Assembly: GCF_030814215.1 (NCBI RefSeq)
Contig: NZ_JAUSUT010000001.1
Span: forward strand, 3,224,001 to 3,288,000
Direction: 5' to 3'
Source of the DNA: Amycolatopsis thermophila
Lineage (GTDB): Bacteria; Actinomycetota; Actinomycetes; Mycobacteriales; Pseudonocardiaceae
DNA length: 64,000 nucleotides
The notes under the pieces were generated by a model. The model had not been told where the DNA came from, did not search any database, and worked only from the letters and a program-made list of their open reading frames with translations. Shown one piece after another: positions 11,662 through 22,569 of the stretch. The first letter of the stretch is position 1, and each line of letters begins with the position of its first letter. Both the position numbers and the translations under genes were made by a program.

Positions 11662-12431
11662 CGCTTCGCCGAGCGCTGCACGACGTCGTACCCGTCCTTG
11701 CGGACCACGGCGTCCCACCAGGCGCCGTAGATCGCCTCGAAGCGGTACCCGGCGAGGATCTCCGCCGCGCGGCGGACCACCGCCGGCCGCTCCGGGATCA
11801 GGTTCGGGTAGCTGTACATGAAGGCGACGAACTCGCGGTCCGGGATGACCTGGACGATGTCGCCGGACAGCAGCGCCCCGCGTCCCTGCTCACCGCCGGA
11901 CCAGTGCAGGACCGTGCCGCCGGTGAAGTGCACGCCGAGGTTGACCAGCGTCAGCTCGTCGCCGACCTGCTTGGTCGGCCCGCTCCACAGCTCGATCCGG
12001 TCGTCCGGTCGGCCGATCCACTGCCGGTCGCCCTCGTGCAGGTGGACCGGCACGTCGAAGGCGCGGGCCCATTCGACGCAGGTGGTGTAGTAGTGCGGGT
12101 GGCTGATCGCGATGCCGGTGATGCCGCCGCGCGCGTTGATGTCGTCGACCAGGGCGTCGTCGAGGTAGGCGGTCAGGTCCCACAGGAAGTTCCCGCCGGC
12201 CGTCTCGACGAGGAGCGCCCGCTGGCCGATGCCGAGTTTCGACGTGGTGCCGATGCCGGTGATGTTCTCGCCCTCGGGTTTGACGAGGGGTTCGAACTGC
12301 TGCTGGATCGTGGCGAGGTCGGTCCACCGCTGGCCGGACGGGGGGACGTACTGGCGTTCGTCCTCGCAGATGGGGCAGTCCGGACGCGGGGCCGCGTACT
12401 GCATGCCGCAGGTCACGCAGATGGGGTTCAT
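11640..12431 (-). CDS. Metallo-beta-lactamase fold hydrolase with N-terminal zinc ribbon
   Basis: 263 residues. It opens with a four-cysteine zinc ribbon (CVTCGMQ, then CPICEDE), followed by an MBL domain with ISHPHYYTTCVEWA as a variant of the HxHxDH metal motif, HLHEGD, VHFTGGTV and LSGDIVQV. The motif reads HPHYYTT, so the usual metal-2 Asp-His are replaced; metal content and activity are uncertain. ATG 12431 is chosen because it places the zinc ribbon at the N terminus. The substrate is unknown. It overlaps the hppR-like gene tail to tail. Confidence 0.75.
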
Positions 12432-12466
12432 GCGGGCCAAGCTACCGCCGGACCGCCCCCGGGCAG

Positions 12467-12517
12467 AAAAAAATGCGGCTGTCCCCGGGCAAGGACTCCC
12501 GCCCGGAGACAGCCGCA
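12467..12517 (-). terminator. Rho-independent terminator of greA
   Basis: Reading the minus strand after the greA stop, TGCGGCTGTC (12517-12508) pairs with GACAGCCGCA (12483-12474), with an inner CCGGGC pairing, followed by seven Ts (12473-12467). Confidence 0.9.
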
Positions 12518-12531
12518 CGTGGCTGGGGGGC

Positions 12532-13023
12532 TCAGCCGGCGTAGGGGACGGCCTTGATCAGCGTGACCTTCTGCGTGCTGCCGTTGGGCAGCTCGTACTC
12601 GCGCGACTCGCCCTCCTTGGCGCCCAGCAGGGCCTTGCCCAGCGGCGACTCCGGGGAGTACACGTCGAGGTCACCCTCCGAGGCGCCCTCCTCACGCGTG
12701 GCGAGCAGGAACTTCTCGTCCTCGTCGTCGCCCTCGTAGCGGACGGTGAGGACCTTGCCGGGACCGGCGACGCCGTCGTTGGCAGGGGCTTCGCCGACCT
12801 TGGCCGACCGCAGCAGCTCCTGGAGGTGCCGGATGCGCGCCTCCTGCTGACCCTGCTCCTCACGGGCGGCGTGGTAGCCCCCGTTCTCCTTGAGGTCGCC
12901 TTCCTCACGGCTGTCGTTGATCTTCGCAGCGATGACCGGACGATTCTCGATCAGCTCGTCGAGCTCGTGCTTGAGCCTGTCGTAGGCTTCCTGGGTCAGC
13001 CAGGTCACCTGGGTGTCGCTCAC
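12532..13023 (-). CDS. greA: Transcription elongation factor GreA
   Basis: 163 residues. GreA rescues backtracked RNA polymerase by stimulating cleavage of the nascent RNA. The N-terminal antiparallel coiled coil (about 1-75) carries the acidic tip [17 protein letters not shown], and the C-terminal FKBP-like domain follows. GTG 13023 is preferred over upstream in-frame ATGs: it gives [18 protein letters not shown], matching the mycobacterial N terminus, with GAGGAG upstream. The position before mca matches Rv1080c. It is flanked by terminators on both sides, so it is likely monocistronic. Confidence 0.94.
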   Translation of the reverse strand: MSDTQVTWLTQEAYDRLKHELDELIENRPVIAAKINDSREEGDLKENGGYHAAREEQGQQEARIRHLQELLRSAKVGEAPANDGVAGPGKVLTVRYEGDDEDEKFLLATREEGASEGDLDVYSPESPLGKALLGAKEGESREYELPNGSTQKVTLIKAVPYAG

Positions 13024-13105
13024 GGCCACCATCTCCTCGTCGTACCTGCCGGACATGGGTGTTCATGCCGGCAGCCGCACTGCACCGCGTGCGGCTGGAT
13101 AAAGG

Positions 13106-13130
13106 AAAAACACGGCCCGTTCGGGCCGTG
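13106..13130 (-). terminator. Terminator between DUF4307 gene and greA
   Basis: CACGGCCC/GGGCCGTG (13111-13130) with a GTTC loop; on the minus strand the stem is followed by TTTTT (13110-13106). It should end transcripts from the DUF4307 gene and insulate greA. Confidence 0.8.
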
Positions 13131-13221
13131 CCGGTAGATCAGGGTACCACGGCAGAGCAGGTCAGCGCCGGTCCTTATCCCAGAAACCGGGCATTCGCCG
13201 CGTCATTCACCCCGTTGGCCG

Positions 13222-13647
13222 CTAACTCCTTGACAAATAGGCGGGGATGTCGTACGAGCAGCCGTACACATCCGCGGTGACCGGACGGTCGATGCTCCGG
13301 ATGACCGTGTCGACCCGGCTGGTGCCGCCCGGGACGTAGACCTCCTTGCGCCCGCTCTCGGCGCCGCTGAGGTCCCGCGTGCGCACGATGCACACCCCGG
13401 GCCGGCCCGGGTCGTCGCGCGTCACGTTGATCGAGATCGACATCGCGTTCCCCGGCAGCTCCTCGAACGTGACCCGCTCCGCGCTGATGGGCGCGGCGCC
13501 GAGGTTGACGTAGCCGATCCAGGCGACCACACCGCCCACGACCACCGCCAGGATCCCGAAGGCCCACACGCGCCACCGGCGGCTCGCCCGCGGTGGCTTG
13601 CCGTAGCGGCCTTCCGGCAGCGACGGCGGGGCGCTGGCGGTGCTCAA
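13222..13647 (-). CDS. DUF4307 domain membrane protein
   Basis: 141 residues: a Pro-rich basic N terminus, one membrane helix at about 27-48 ([21 protein letters not shown]), then an extracytoplasmic beta-rich domain with two cysteines (GVCIVRTRD and YGCSYD). This matches the actinobacterial DUF4307 family, function unknown, and the position of Rv1081c next to greA and mca. The start is a TTG, supported by GGAGG 6 bases upstream. It is divergent from mca. Confidence 0.8.
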   Translation of the reverse strand: MSTASAPPSLPEGRYGKPPRASRRWRVWAFGILAVVVGGVVAWIGYVNLGAAPISAERVTFEELPGNAMSISINVTRDDPGRPGVCIVRTRDLSGAESGRKEVYVPGGTSRVDTVIRSIDRPVTADVYGCSYDIPAYLSRS

Positions 13648-13748
13648 GCCGGGCCTCCGATCGATCTTGTCGTACCCCCGGGGACAATGGGGACCACCGC
13701 AGTATCTCTCCGCGGCGGAATACGGGATCAGAAGGGGTCGTTGGACGC

Positions 13749-14660
13749 ATGGTGGGTTCTGACGAGCTGATGTCCGGATCGGGATCGCGCCTTCGTCTCA
13801 TGGCGGTGCACGCCCATCCCGACGACGAGTCGAGCAAGGGCGCGGCCACGATGGCCCGCTACGTCGCCGAGGGTGCCGAGGTCATGGTCGTGACGTGCAC
13901 GGGTGGCGAGGCCGGCAGCATCCTCAACCCGGCCATGGACCGGCCCGAGGTGCTCGCCAACATGTCCGCCATCCGCCGCGAGGAGATGGCCAGGGCCGCC
14001 AAGATCCTCGGCGTGCAGCACCGCTGGCTGGGCTTCGTCGACTCCGGCCTGCCGGAGGGCGACCCGTTGCCCCCGCTGCCCGAGGGCTGCTTCGCGCTCA
14101 CGCCGCTCGAGGAGCCGGTGCGCGAGCTGGTCAAGGTCATCCGCGAGTTCCGCCCGCACGTCGTCCTCACCTACGACGAGAACGGCGGCTACCCGCACCC
14201 GGACCACATCCGCACCCACGAGGTCTCCGTCGCGGCCTTCGACGCCGCCGCCGAGCCCGGCAAGTTCCCCGAGGCCGGCGAGCCGTGGCAGCCGCTCAAG
14301 CTGTACTACATGCACGGCTTCTCGCGCGCCCGCATGCAGGCCTTCCACGACGCGCTCGTCGAGGCCGGCATGGAGTCGCCGTACGCGGAGTGGCTCGGCA
14401 AGTGGGACCCGGACCGCGCCGACGTCATGGAGCGGGTCACCACGCAGATCGAGTGCGGCGAGTACTTCCCGGTCCGCGACGAGGCGCTCAAGGCGCACGC
14501 CACCCAGATCGACCCCAACAGCCGCTGGTTCTTCGTGCCGCTGGAGATCCAGCAGAAGGTGTGGCCGACCGAGGAGTACGAGCTGGTGCGGTCGCTGGTG
14601 GACAGCACGCTGCCCGAGGACGACCTGTTCGCGGGCGTCCGTGAGAAGGTGTACACATGA
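13749..14660 (+). CDS. mca: Mycothiol S-conjugate amidase
   Basis: About 303 residues. A zinc amidase of the PIG-L/LmbE fold that cleaves mycothiol S-conjugates to release mercapturic acids, the detoxification step specific to actinobacteria. Metal-site motifs are [11 protein letters not shown] near the N terminus and [12 protein letters not shown] near residue 150; [10 protein letters not shown] and HATQIDPN match Mca rather than MshB. The start is uncertain: ATG 13749 has AAGGGG upstream, while ATG 13770 gives [16 protein letters not shown], closer to the M. tuberculosis length of 288. The stop overlaps the next ATG (ATGA), so the two are translationally coupled, as for Rv1082-Rv1083. Confidence 0.93.
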   Translation: MVGSDELMSGSGSRLRLMAVHAHPDDESSKGAATMARYVAEGAEVMVVTCTGGEAGSILNPAMDRPEVLANMSAIRREEMARAAKILGVQHRWLGFVDSGLPEGDPLPPLPEGCFALTPLEEPVRELVKVIREFRPHVVLTYDENGGYPHPDHIRTHEVSVAAFDAAAEPGKFPEAGEPWQPLKLYYMHGFSRARMQAFHDALVEAGMESPYAEWLGKWDPDRADVMERVTTQIECGEYFPVRDEALKAHATQIDPNSRWFFVPLEIQQKVWPTEEYELVRSLVDSTLPEDDLFAGVREKVYT

Positions 14661-14971
14661 GTTTCGCGTTGCCGGCGCCGGTCACCACGACCGCCCTCGT
14701 CCTGGCCCAGCAGCCGGGCAACGGCGACAACGGTGGCCAGGGTGAGGACTTCGGCAAGTCCTCGCCCCTGGGGTTCCTGATCCTGCTGCTGTTCCTCATC
14801 GCCGTCGCCCTGCTGGTGCGCTCGATGACCAAGCACCTCAAGCGGGTCCCGCCCACCTTCGACCCCGAGGAGCAGGCCGCCGCCGAGGCCGAAGCCGCCC
14901 AGAAGGACGAGCCCGGGGCGGAGCCCGCCGAGGCGCCGGCGAGGGAGCCGGAGAAGAGCGAGAGCAGCTAG
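14657..14971 (+). CDS. Small membrane protein coupled to mca (Rv1083-like)
   Basis: 104 residues. A Gly/Asn-rich stretch after a weak N-terminal hydrophobic segment, one strong membrane helix ([17 protein letters not shown], about 38-54), then a basic patch and a long acidic Ala/Glu C terminus. The 4-base overlap with mca indicates coupling. The position and layout match Rv1083, whose function I do not know. A role anchoring or supporting mycothiol amidase at the membrane is conceivable but unsupported. Confidence 0.7.
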   Translation: MSFALPAPVTTTALVLAQQPGNGDNGGQGEDFGKSSPLGFLILLLFLIAVALLVRSMTKHLKRVPPTFDPEEQAAAEAEAAQKDEPGAEPAEAPAREPEKSESS

Positions 14972-15008
14972 CGCGGCGTCGCCGGGCAGGCCGTGACACC
15001 CTGGTGCC

Positions 15009-17039
<2,031 letters not shown>

Positions 17040-17102
17040 CGGCGGGTTTCCGGCGTAGCGTGTTGCAGAGTAATCATGTAATCATCGCCGGAGGCGAGAG
17101 AC

Positions 17103-17669
17103 ATGCGCACACACGCACAGTGGGGACGGGGCTGGAAGGGCCGCGGGCAGGCTGAGGTGCCCTCCGCCGAGGACGCGGCGGGCTGGTTCGCCGGGCGGCT
17201 CCCGGACGGCTGGTTCACCGGCGCACCGGACATCACCGTCGACCGCGAGGAGATCCTGATCGTCGGCGAGCTGCCGGCGCTGACCGAAGATTTCGACGAC
17301 GACGCCGCCCGCGCCGCCGCCGAATCCGGCCGCATCAGCCGGTTCCGCGAGGAGACCCGCGAGCAGCGCATCGAGATCGCGCGACAGGCCGAGCATCGGT
17401 ACCAGCGCAAGGTGTCCTGGGGCGCGCGGCTGGGCGGCACGGAGGAGTTGTTCACCACGCAGTCGGTGCCGGTGATGACCCGCCTGCGCCAGCCCGAACG
17501 GATGGTGCTCGACACGCTCGTCGACGCGGGCGTCGCGCGGTCCCGTTCGGACGCACTGGCCTGGGCCGTCCGGCTCGTCGGGCAGCACGCCGAGGAGTGG
17601 CTGGGCGAGCTGCGCGAGGCGATGTCGAAGGTCGACGAACTGCGCCGGGAGGGGCCGGATCTGGCCTGA
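17103..17669 (+). CDS. Uncharacterised soluble protein, 188 residues
   Basis: No family was recognised. Residues about 25-65 look like a small mixed domain (AAGWFAGRLPDGWFTG, EEILIVGELP), then a charged helical linker rich in Arg and Glu (about 70-105). The C-terminal 60 residues (RQPERMVLDTLVDAGVARSR, then SDALAWAVRLVGQHAEEWL) resemble a ribbon-helix-helix-like DNA-binding or dimerisation segment, so a regulator is possible. GGAGG lies 8 bases before the ATG. TAATCATG/TAATCATC direct repeats at 17071-17086 lie just upstream of the Shine-Dalgarno and might be a binding site. Confidence 0.6.
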   Translation: MRTHAQWGRGWKGRGQAEVPSAEDAAGWFAGRLPDGWFTGAPDITVDREEILIVGELPALTEDFDDDAARAAAESGRISRFREETREQRIEIARQAEHRYQRKVSWGARLGGTEELFTTQSVPVMTRLRQPERMVLDTLVDAGVARSRSDALAWAVRLVGQHAEEWLGELREAMSKVDELRREGPDLA

Positions 17670-17711
17670 GTTCACCGTGCGGGACGGTGGAAGTTACGCC
17701 AGAGTAGGAAC

Positions 17712-19601
17712 ATGAACTCCGATGCGTTGACCGCGGTACTGGATGGGCACTGGGCCCAGCTGCGCCGGGACATTCGCGCGCAGTTCGCCGACCACAGCTT
17801 CGCCGAGCCCGACGACCTGGGCACCGAGGAGTACCGGGCGTGGGTGCTGGAGCGCCTGCGCGAGCTGGCCAAGAGCGGCTGGCACCGGCTCGGCTTCTCC
17901 CGTGAGTACGGCGGCGGTGACGACATCGGCGGTTCGGTCGTGTCGTTCGAGATGCTCGGCTTCGGCGACCTGTCGCTGATGGTGAAGTCGGGCGTGCAGT
18001 GGGGCCTGTTCGGCGGCGCCGTCCAGCTGCTCGGCACCGCCGTGCACCACGAGCACTACCTGGCCCGGATCATGGACCTGGACCTGCTCGGCTGCTTCGC
18101 GATGACCGAGACCGGGCACGGGTCGGACGTGCAGCACCTGCGCACGACGGCGACCTACGACCCGGCCACCCGCGAGTTCGTCATCGACACCCCCGACGAG
18201 CAGGCGCGCAAGGACTACATCGGCAACGCCGCCCGGCACGGGCGGATGGCCGTGGTGTTCGCGCAGCTCGTCACGGGTGGCGAAAGCCGTGGCGTGCACG
18301 CGTTCATGGTGCCGATCCGGGACGAGACCGGCACACCGGTGCCCGGTGTCGAGATCGGCGACGACGGGCGCAAGGCCGGGCTGAACGGCGTCGACAACGG
18401 GCGGCTGACGTTCCACGCGGTGCGCGTGCCGCGGGACGCGCTGCTCAACCGCTACGGCGACGTCACCGAGGACGGCACCTACACGAGCCCGATCGAGAGC
18501 GACAACCGGCGGTTCTTCACGATGCTCGGCACGTTGATCCGCGGGCGGATCAGCGTCGCCGGCGGCGCGATCCACGCCACCCAGCGGGCGCTGGCAGTGG
18601 CGACGCGGTACGCGGAGAAGCGCAGGCAGTTCGGCCGTCCCGACGCCTCCGGGGAGACGCTGCTGCTGGATTACCGCGTCCACCAACGGAAACTGCTGCC
18701 GGCGATCGCGCGCACCTACGCGCTGCACTTCGCGCAGGAGGAACTCGTCCGGACGCTGCACGACATCCAGAGCTCGGACGACGCCGAGGAGCGGGCGCAG
18801 CGGGAGCTGGAATCGCGGGCGGCCGGGATCAAGGCGATCGCGACGTGGAACGCGACCCGGACCATCCAGATGGCGCGGGAAGCGTGCGGTGGCGCGGGAT
18901 ACCTGTCGGAGAACCTGTTGCCCGCGCTGAAGGCCGACACCGACGTGTTCACCACCTTCGAGGGCGACAACACGGTGCTGCTGCAGCTGGTCGCGAAGGG
19001 ACTGCTGACCAGCTACCGCGACCACTTCGCGGACCTGAGCCCGCTGGGCACCGCCAAGTTCGTGGCCGAGCAGTTCGTCGGCGCGGTGATCGAGCGGACG
19101 GCGGCGCGCAAGGCGATCGAGCGGCTGGTCGACGCCGCACCCGGCCGCGACGACGACGGCGTGCTGTTCGACCGCGGCTGGCAGGTGAAGCTGTTCGAGG
19201 ACCGCGAGCAGCACGTGCTGGAGGGCTGCGCGCGCCGGCTGCGCCGGGCGGCCGAGGCGGACCCGTTCGAGGTGTTCAACGACGCGCAGGACCACGTGCT
19301 GCGGTCGGCCCGCGTGCACGTCGACCGGATCGTGCTGGAGGCGTTCGTCGCCGCCATCGACCGGTGCGCCGACGACGAGGCGCGTGCCCTGCTGAACCGG
19401 GTGTGCGACCTGTACGTGCTGTCGAACGTCGAAGAGGACCGCGCGTGGTTCCTCGAGCACGGCCGTCTGACGTCCGCCCGGTCGAAGGCGGTGGTGGCCG
19501 CGGTGAACGACCTGTGCGCCGAGCTGCGCCCCCACGCGCGGCTGCTGGTGGACGGCTTCGCGGTGCCGGAGCCGTTCCTCCGCCCCGCGATGCTGCGTTG
19601 A
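17712..19601 (+). CDS. Acyl-CoA dehydrogenase/oxidase family protein
   Basis: 629 residues, longer than ordinary acyl-CoA dehydrogenases (about 380-400) and close to acyl-CoA oxidases. The central domain has CFAMTETGHGSDVQHLRTTA (FAD and acyl contacts), then RGRISVAGGAIHATQRALAV and CGGAGYLSENLLP. TTFEGDNTVLLQLVAKGLL contains the glutamate expected to act as catalytic base in oxidases. The C-terminal 180 residues form an ACOX-type helical extension. It should catalyse alpha,beta-dehydrogenation of an acyl-CoA; whether oxygen or ETF is the acceptor cannot be told. It starts 42 bases after the 188-residue gene. Confidence 0.88.
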   Translation: MNSDALTAVLDGHWAQLRRDIRAQFADHSFAEPDDLGTEEYRAWVLERLRELAKSGWHRLGFSREYGGGDDIGGSVVSFEMLGFGDLSLMVKSGVQWGLFGGAVQLLGTAVHHEHYLARIMDLDLLGCFAMTETGHGSDVQHLRTTATYDPATREFVIDTPDEQARKDYIGNAARHGRMAVVFAQLVTGGESRGVHAFMVPIRDETGTPVPGVEIGDDGRKAGLNGVDNGRLTFHAVRVPRDALLNRYGDVTEDGTYTSPIESDNRRFFTMLGTLIRGRISVAGGAIHATQRALAVATRYAEKRRQFGRPDASGETLLLDYRVHQRKLLPAIARTYALHFAQEELVRTLHDIQSSDDAEERAQRELESRAAGIKAIATWNATRTIQMAREACGGAGYLSENLLPALKADTDVFTTFEGDNTVLLQLVAKGLLTSYRDHFADLSPLGTAKFVAEQFVGAVIERTAARKAIERLVDAAPGRDDDGVLFDRGWQVKLFEDREQHVLEGCARRLRRAAEADPFEVFNDAQDHVLRSARVHVDRIVLEAFVAAIDRCADDEARALLNRVCDLYVLSNVEEDRAWFLEHGRLTSARSKAVVAAVNDLCAELRPHARLLVDGFAVPEPFLRPAMLR

Positions 19602-19714
19602 GCCGCTTCTGCTTGGCGGTGCCGAGCGCCACGTGCCCAGGCTGACAAATGTCATGCCCAGGACCGGATGTTCGGCATGATCACCGGCCCGGCGCGGCGG
19701 CCACGATCGAGGGT

Positions 19715-19805
19715 ATGAGGAACCCCGCACTGCAGAGCCTGGCGCGGCCGGCTCAACGCACTGGCCGCCGTGATCCTGCTGGTCAACGTGACCGTCCTGG
19801 CGCTG
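19715..19805 (+). pseudogene. Possible remnant of a membrane-protein N terminus
   Basis: The ATG at 19715 opens MRNPALQSLARP. One frame over, bases 19752-19805 encode LNALAAVILLVNVTVLAL, a typical membrane helix, followed quickly by stops. A start joined to a helix by a frameshift could be the decayed beginning of a sensor kinase or transporter. The evidence is limited to this short stretch within the 247-base gap before the next gene. Confidence 0.25.
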
Positions 19806-19851
19806 AGATCGCGGTGAGATCGATGGAGCGCCAGATGGCGGTGGTGAGGTG

Positions 19852-20820
19852 ATGCGCCGCCGCGGCATCAACTACGACACCGGGGTCAGCCCGCTCGGCA
19901 CGACCTCCCGCCGGGACTGGGACCTCACAGAAGTGCGCCGCGAGATGCGGATGATCGCCGAGGACCTGCATTGTTCGGCGGTTCGCGTGACCGGCGACAT
20001 CCCCGGGCGGATCGAGGAAGCCGCCGCCATCGCCGCCGATTCCGGCCTCGAGGTCTGGTTCTCGCCCTTCCCCTGCGAACTGCCCCGCCCGCAGCTGCTC
20101 ACGATGCTCGCCGACGCTGCCGTGCGCGCCGAGCGGCTGCGCGGCACGGGGGCGGAGGTGGTGTTCGTCGCCGGGGGCGAGATCAGCCTGTTCAACCGGG
20201 GCTTCTTCGGCGGCGACGACTTGCGGACGCGGATGTCCTCGCTCGTCCCGGCGGCCGGACCGGCGGAGTTCGCCGACTTCCTCGGGCAGGCCGCCGCGGC
20301 GGTCCGGGCGCGGTTCGGCGGTCCGGTCACCTACGCCGCCGGGTCGTGGGAACCGGTCGACTGGGCGCACTTCGACATCGTTTCCGTGGACGCGTACCGC
20401 TCGGCAGACAACGCCCGCACCTTCCGCGAGGAGCTGCTGCGGACCTACACCGCGCACGGCAAACCGGTCGTTGCGACCGAGTTCGGGTGCTGCACCTTCC
20501 GCGGCGCGGCCGACCGGGGCGCCACCGGCTGGACGATCGCCGACCGCGCCACCGGGCGGCTCGCCCCCGGCTACGAGCGCGACGAGGACGAACAGGCCCG
20601 CTACTTCACAGAACTGCTGGCCGATTTCGAAGCCGAGGGCCTGGACGGCGCATTCTGGTTCACGTTCGCCGGCTACGGCCTGCCCCACCGGGCGGATCCC
20701 GCGCGGGACCTCGACCTGGCCTCCTACGGGGTGGTGAAGCTGACCGACGCCGGCCTCCGCCCGAAGGCGGTCTTCCACGCCATGGCTCAGGCGTACAGCG
20801 CCAGCCAGACCGCGATGTAG
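19852..20820 (+). CDS. TIM-barrel, glycoside hydrolase-like protein of unknown substrate
   Basis: 322 residues, soluble, no signal peptide. RRRGINYDTG at the start, SAVRVTG, LEVWFSPFP, VVFVAGGEISLFN, VTYAAGSWEPVDW, DIVSVDAYRS, KPVVATEFGCC and AFWFTFAG recur at beta-strand spacing, as in (beta/alpha)8 glycosidases. The glutamates in AGGE and ATEFG sit where acid/base and nucleophile would be expected in clan GH-A (inference). Close relatives are often left as hypothetical. ATG 19852 directly follows an in-frame GTG; either could serve. The last 34 bases overlap the convergent hemolysin III gene. Confidence 0.6.
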   Translation: MRRRGINYDTGVSPLGTTSRRDWDLTEVRREMRMIAEDLHCSAVRVTGDIPGRIEEAAAIAADSGLEVWFSPFPCELPRPQLLTMLADAAVRAERLRGTGAEVVFVAGGEISLFNRGFFGGDDLRTRMSSLVPAAGPAEFADFLGQAAAAVRARFGGPVTYAAGSWEPVDWAHFDIVSVDAYRSADNARTFREELLRTYTAHGKPVVATEFGCCTFRGAADRGATGWTIADRATGRLAPGYERDEDEQARYFTELLADFEAEGLDGAFWFTFAGYGLPHRADPARDLDLASYGVVKLTDAGLRPKAVFHAMAQAYSASQTAM

Positions 20821-21458
20821 TGCGAGATCGCGGCCAGCACGGTGCACGCGTGGAAGAACTCGTGGTACCCGAAGGTTTCGGGCCAGTAGTTCGGCCACTT
20901 CACCGCGTAGAAGACGGCGCCGATGGTGTAGAACAGGCCGCCGACCAGCAGCAGCACCAGCGCGGCCACCCCGGCGTGCGTGGCCAGCTCGGGCAGCACG
21001 AAGATCGCCACCCAGCCGAGCGCCACGTAGATCGGCACGCCGAGCCAGCGCGGCGCGCCCGGCCACAGCATCTTCAGCGCCACTCCGGCCAGCGCGCCGC
21101 CCCAGACCACGCCCAGCACGACGTACCCGGTGGGCTTCGACATGGCCAGCAGCGTGAACGGGGTGTACGTGCCGGCGATGAACAGGAAGATCATCGAGTG
21201 GTCGGCGCGCTTCATCCACTGGTAGGCGCGCGGGCTCCAGATCCGCCGGTGGTACAGCGCGCTGACCCCGAACACGCCTAGCACGGTCAGCCCGTACACG
21301 GATGTGGCCAGCGCGGCCAGGCCGGACGCCGTGGTCCCGGCGAGGACGACCAGCGTCGTCACGCAGGCGAGCGCGCTGAAGAACGTCCAGAAGTGGATAT
21401 GGCCGCGGAGCCGGGGCCGGGTGTCGACGAAGCTCGGGGGTTCGGTCTCAACGGTCAC
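20787..21458 (-). CDS. PAQR family membrane protein, hemolysin III
   Basis: 223 residues with seven predicted membrane helices. Conserved PAQR/hemolysin III motifs are SALYHRR, KRADHSMIFLFIAGTYTPF and FGYHEFFHACTVLA, giving the Ser-His-Asp-His-His set thought to bind zinc in this hydrolase-like superfamily. The name hemolysin is historical; the cellular role is not established. The position next to the Rv1086-like prenyl transferase matches Rv1085c. ATG 21458 fits the family N terminus. Confidence 0.9.
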   Translation of the reverse strand: MTVETEPPSFVDTRPRLRGHIHFWTFFSALACVTTLVVLAGTTASGLAALATSVYGLTVLGVFGVSALYHRRIWSPRAYQWMKRADHSMIFLFIAGTYTPFTLLAMSKPTGYVVLGVVWGGALAGVALKMLWPGAPRWLGVPIYVALGWVAIFVLPELATHAGVAALVLLLVGGLFYTIGAVFYAVKWPNYWPETFGYHEFFHACTVLAAISHYIAVWLALYA

Positions 21459-21547
21459 ACCAACCAGGTTACGGCGACGTAGGTTCTTCGCCAGTCAACC
21501 GTGGCCCGGCCCACGCCGCTCGGAGACCCTGCGTACATTGGTTGGAC

Positions 21548-22324
21548 GTGAGTCTTCGCTCCTTCGGGTCCAAGCTTGTCTACGGCATCTACAGCCGTCG
21601 TCTGATCCAGCAGGCGGCCGGCAAGCACCCGCGGCACATCGCGATCATGCTGGACGGCAACCGCAGGTGGGCGCGGGAAGCCGGCTTCACCGACGTCTCC
21701 GACGGGCACCGCGCGGGAGCGCGCAAGATCGCGGACTTCCTCACCTGGTGCCGCGAGGCCGACGTCGAGGTCGTGACGATGTGGCTGCTGTCCACGGACA
21801 ACCTCAGCCGCGCCACCGAGGAGCTCGAACCGCTGCTGGAGATCATCGCCGACGTCGTCGACGAGCTGGCGCAGGCGGCCAACTCGTGGCGCATCCGGGT
21901 CGTCGGCGCGCTGGAGCTGCTGCCCGAGCCGATCGCCAAGCGCCTGCAGTCGGCCGCGGCCAGCACCGAGAAGCGCACCGGCATGGAGGTCAACGTCGCG
22001 GTCGGCTACGGCGGCCGCCAGGAGATCGCCGACGCGGTCAAGAAGCTGCTGCTCCACCACGCCGACGAGGGCACGCCGATCCGCGAGCTGGCCAAGATCC
22101 TCGACGTCGACCACATCTCCGAGCACCTCTACACCTCCGGCCAGCCGGACCCGGACCTCATCATCCGCACCTCCGGCGAGCAGCGGCTGTCCGGATTCCT
22201 GCTGTGGCAGTCCGCGCACTCCGAGTTCTGGTTCACCGAGGCGTACTGGCCCGCCTTCCGCCGTGTCGATTTCCTGCGCGCGCTCCGTGACTACGCGTGG
22301 CGGCACCGCCGTTTCGGTACTTGA
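21548..22324 (+). CDS. Isoprenyl transferase (cis-prenyl diphosphate synthase, Rv1086-like)
   Basis: 258 residues of the UPP synthase family. IAIMLDGNRRWA holds the catalytic aspartate (Asp36), followed by VVTMWLLSTDNLSR, NVAVGYGGRQEIADA and the C-terminal RTSGEQRLSGFLLWQSAHSE. Sequence and gene order match Rv1086, the short-chain Z,E-farnesyl diphosphate synthase that feeds decaprenyl phosphate synthesis, so the product may be C15 rather than full-length undecaprenyl diphosphate (inference). GTG 21548 is preferred to an in-frame TTG at 21542. The stop overlaps a TTGACA hexamer (22321-22326). Confidence 0.88.
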   Translation: MSLRSFGSKLVYGIYSRRLIQQAAGKHPRHIAIMLDGNRRWAREAGFTDVSDGHRAGARKIADFLTWCREADVEVVTMWLLSTDNLSRATEELEPLLEIIADVVDELAQAANSWRIRVVGALELLPEPIAKRLQSAAASTEKRTGMEVNVAVGYGGRQEIADAVKKLLLHHADEGTPIRELAKILDVDHISEHLYTSGQPDPDLIIRTSGEQRLSGFLLWQSAHSEFWFTEAYWPAFRRVDFLRALRDYAWRHRRFGT

Positions 22325-22441
22325 CAACACACCCGGTGACGATTCGCTGATCTTTCCTCTACCGACGGTGAGATGACAACCTGGTGAATCACCTGCCTGG
22401 CTGCCTGCACGAAACCGCGATCGCAGGTAACTTCCGAAGTG

Positions 22442-22483
22442 ATGGCTCGTGACCTTGCGGACCATCACGGGAGGCCCTGGTAG
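22442..22483 (+). CDS. Possible 13-residue leader peptide before phoH
   Basis: ATG to TAG encodes MARDLADHHGRPW. Its stop overlaps the GTG start of the next small ORF by one base (TAGTG), and its own end contains GGGAGG, which is the ribosome binding site for that second ORF. This arrangement suggests translational coupling, but the ORF is too short to support on composition alone. Confidence 0.3.
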   Translation: MARDLADHHGRPW

Positions 22484-22569
22484 TGGCGGTTGTAGAGCAG
22501 ACGGCGCGTGAGCCGTTCGCGATACCCACGAGGGGGCCGGCACCCGGCCCTCGTGGCCCTGCTCGCTGA
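22483..22569 (+). CDS. Possible 28-residue protein upstream of phoH (phoAT-like position)
   Basis: GTG to TGA encodes 28 residues, [20 protein letters not shown] followed by PGPRGPAR, with GGGAGG about 9 bases upstream. The stop codon lies in the first strand of the GCTGACGC hairpin. In mycobacteria a short gene named phoAT precedes and is co-transcribed with phoH2 as a proposed antitoxin; this ORF has the same position. Homology was not tested, and no promoter was found. Confidence 0.4.
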   Translation: MAVVEQTAREPFAIPTRGPAPGPRGPAR

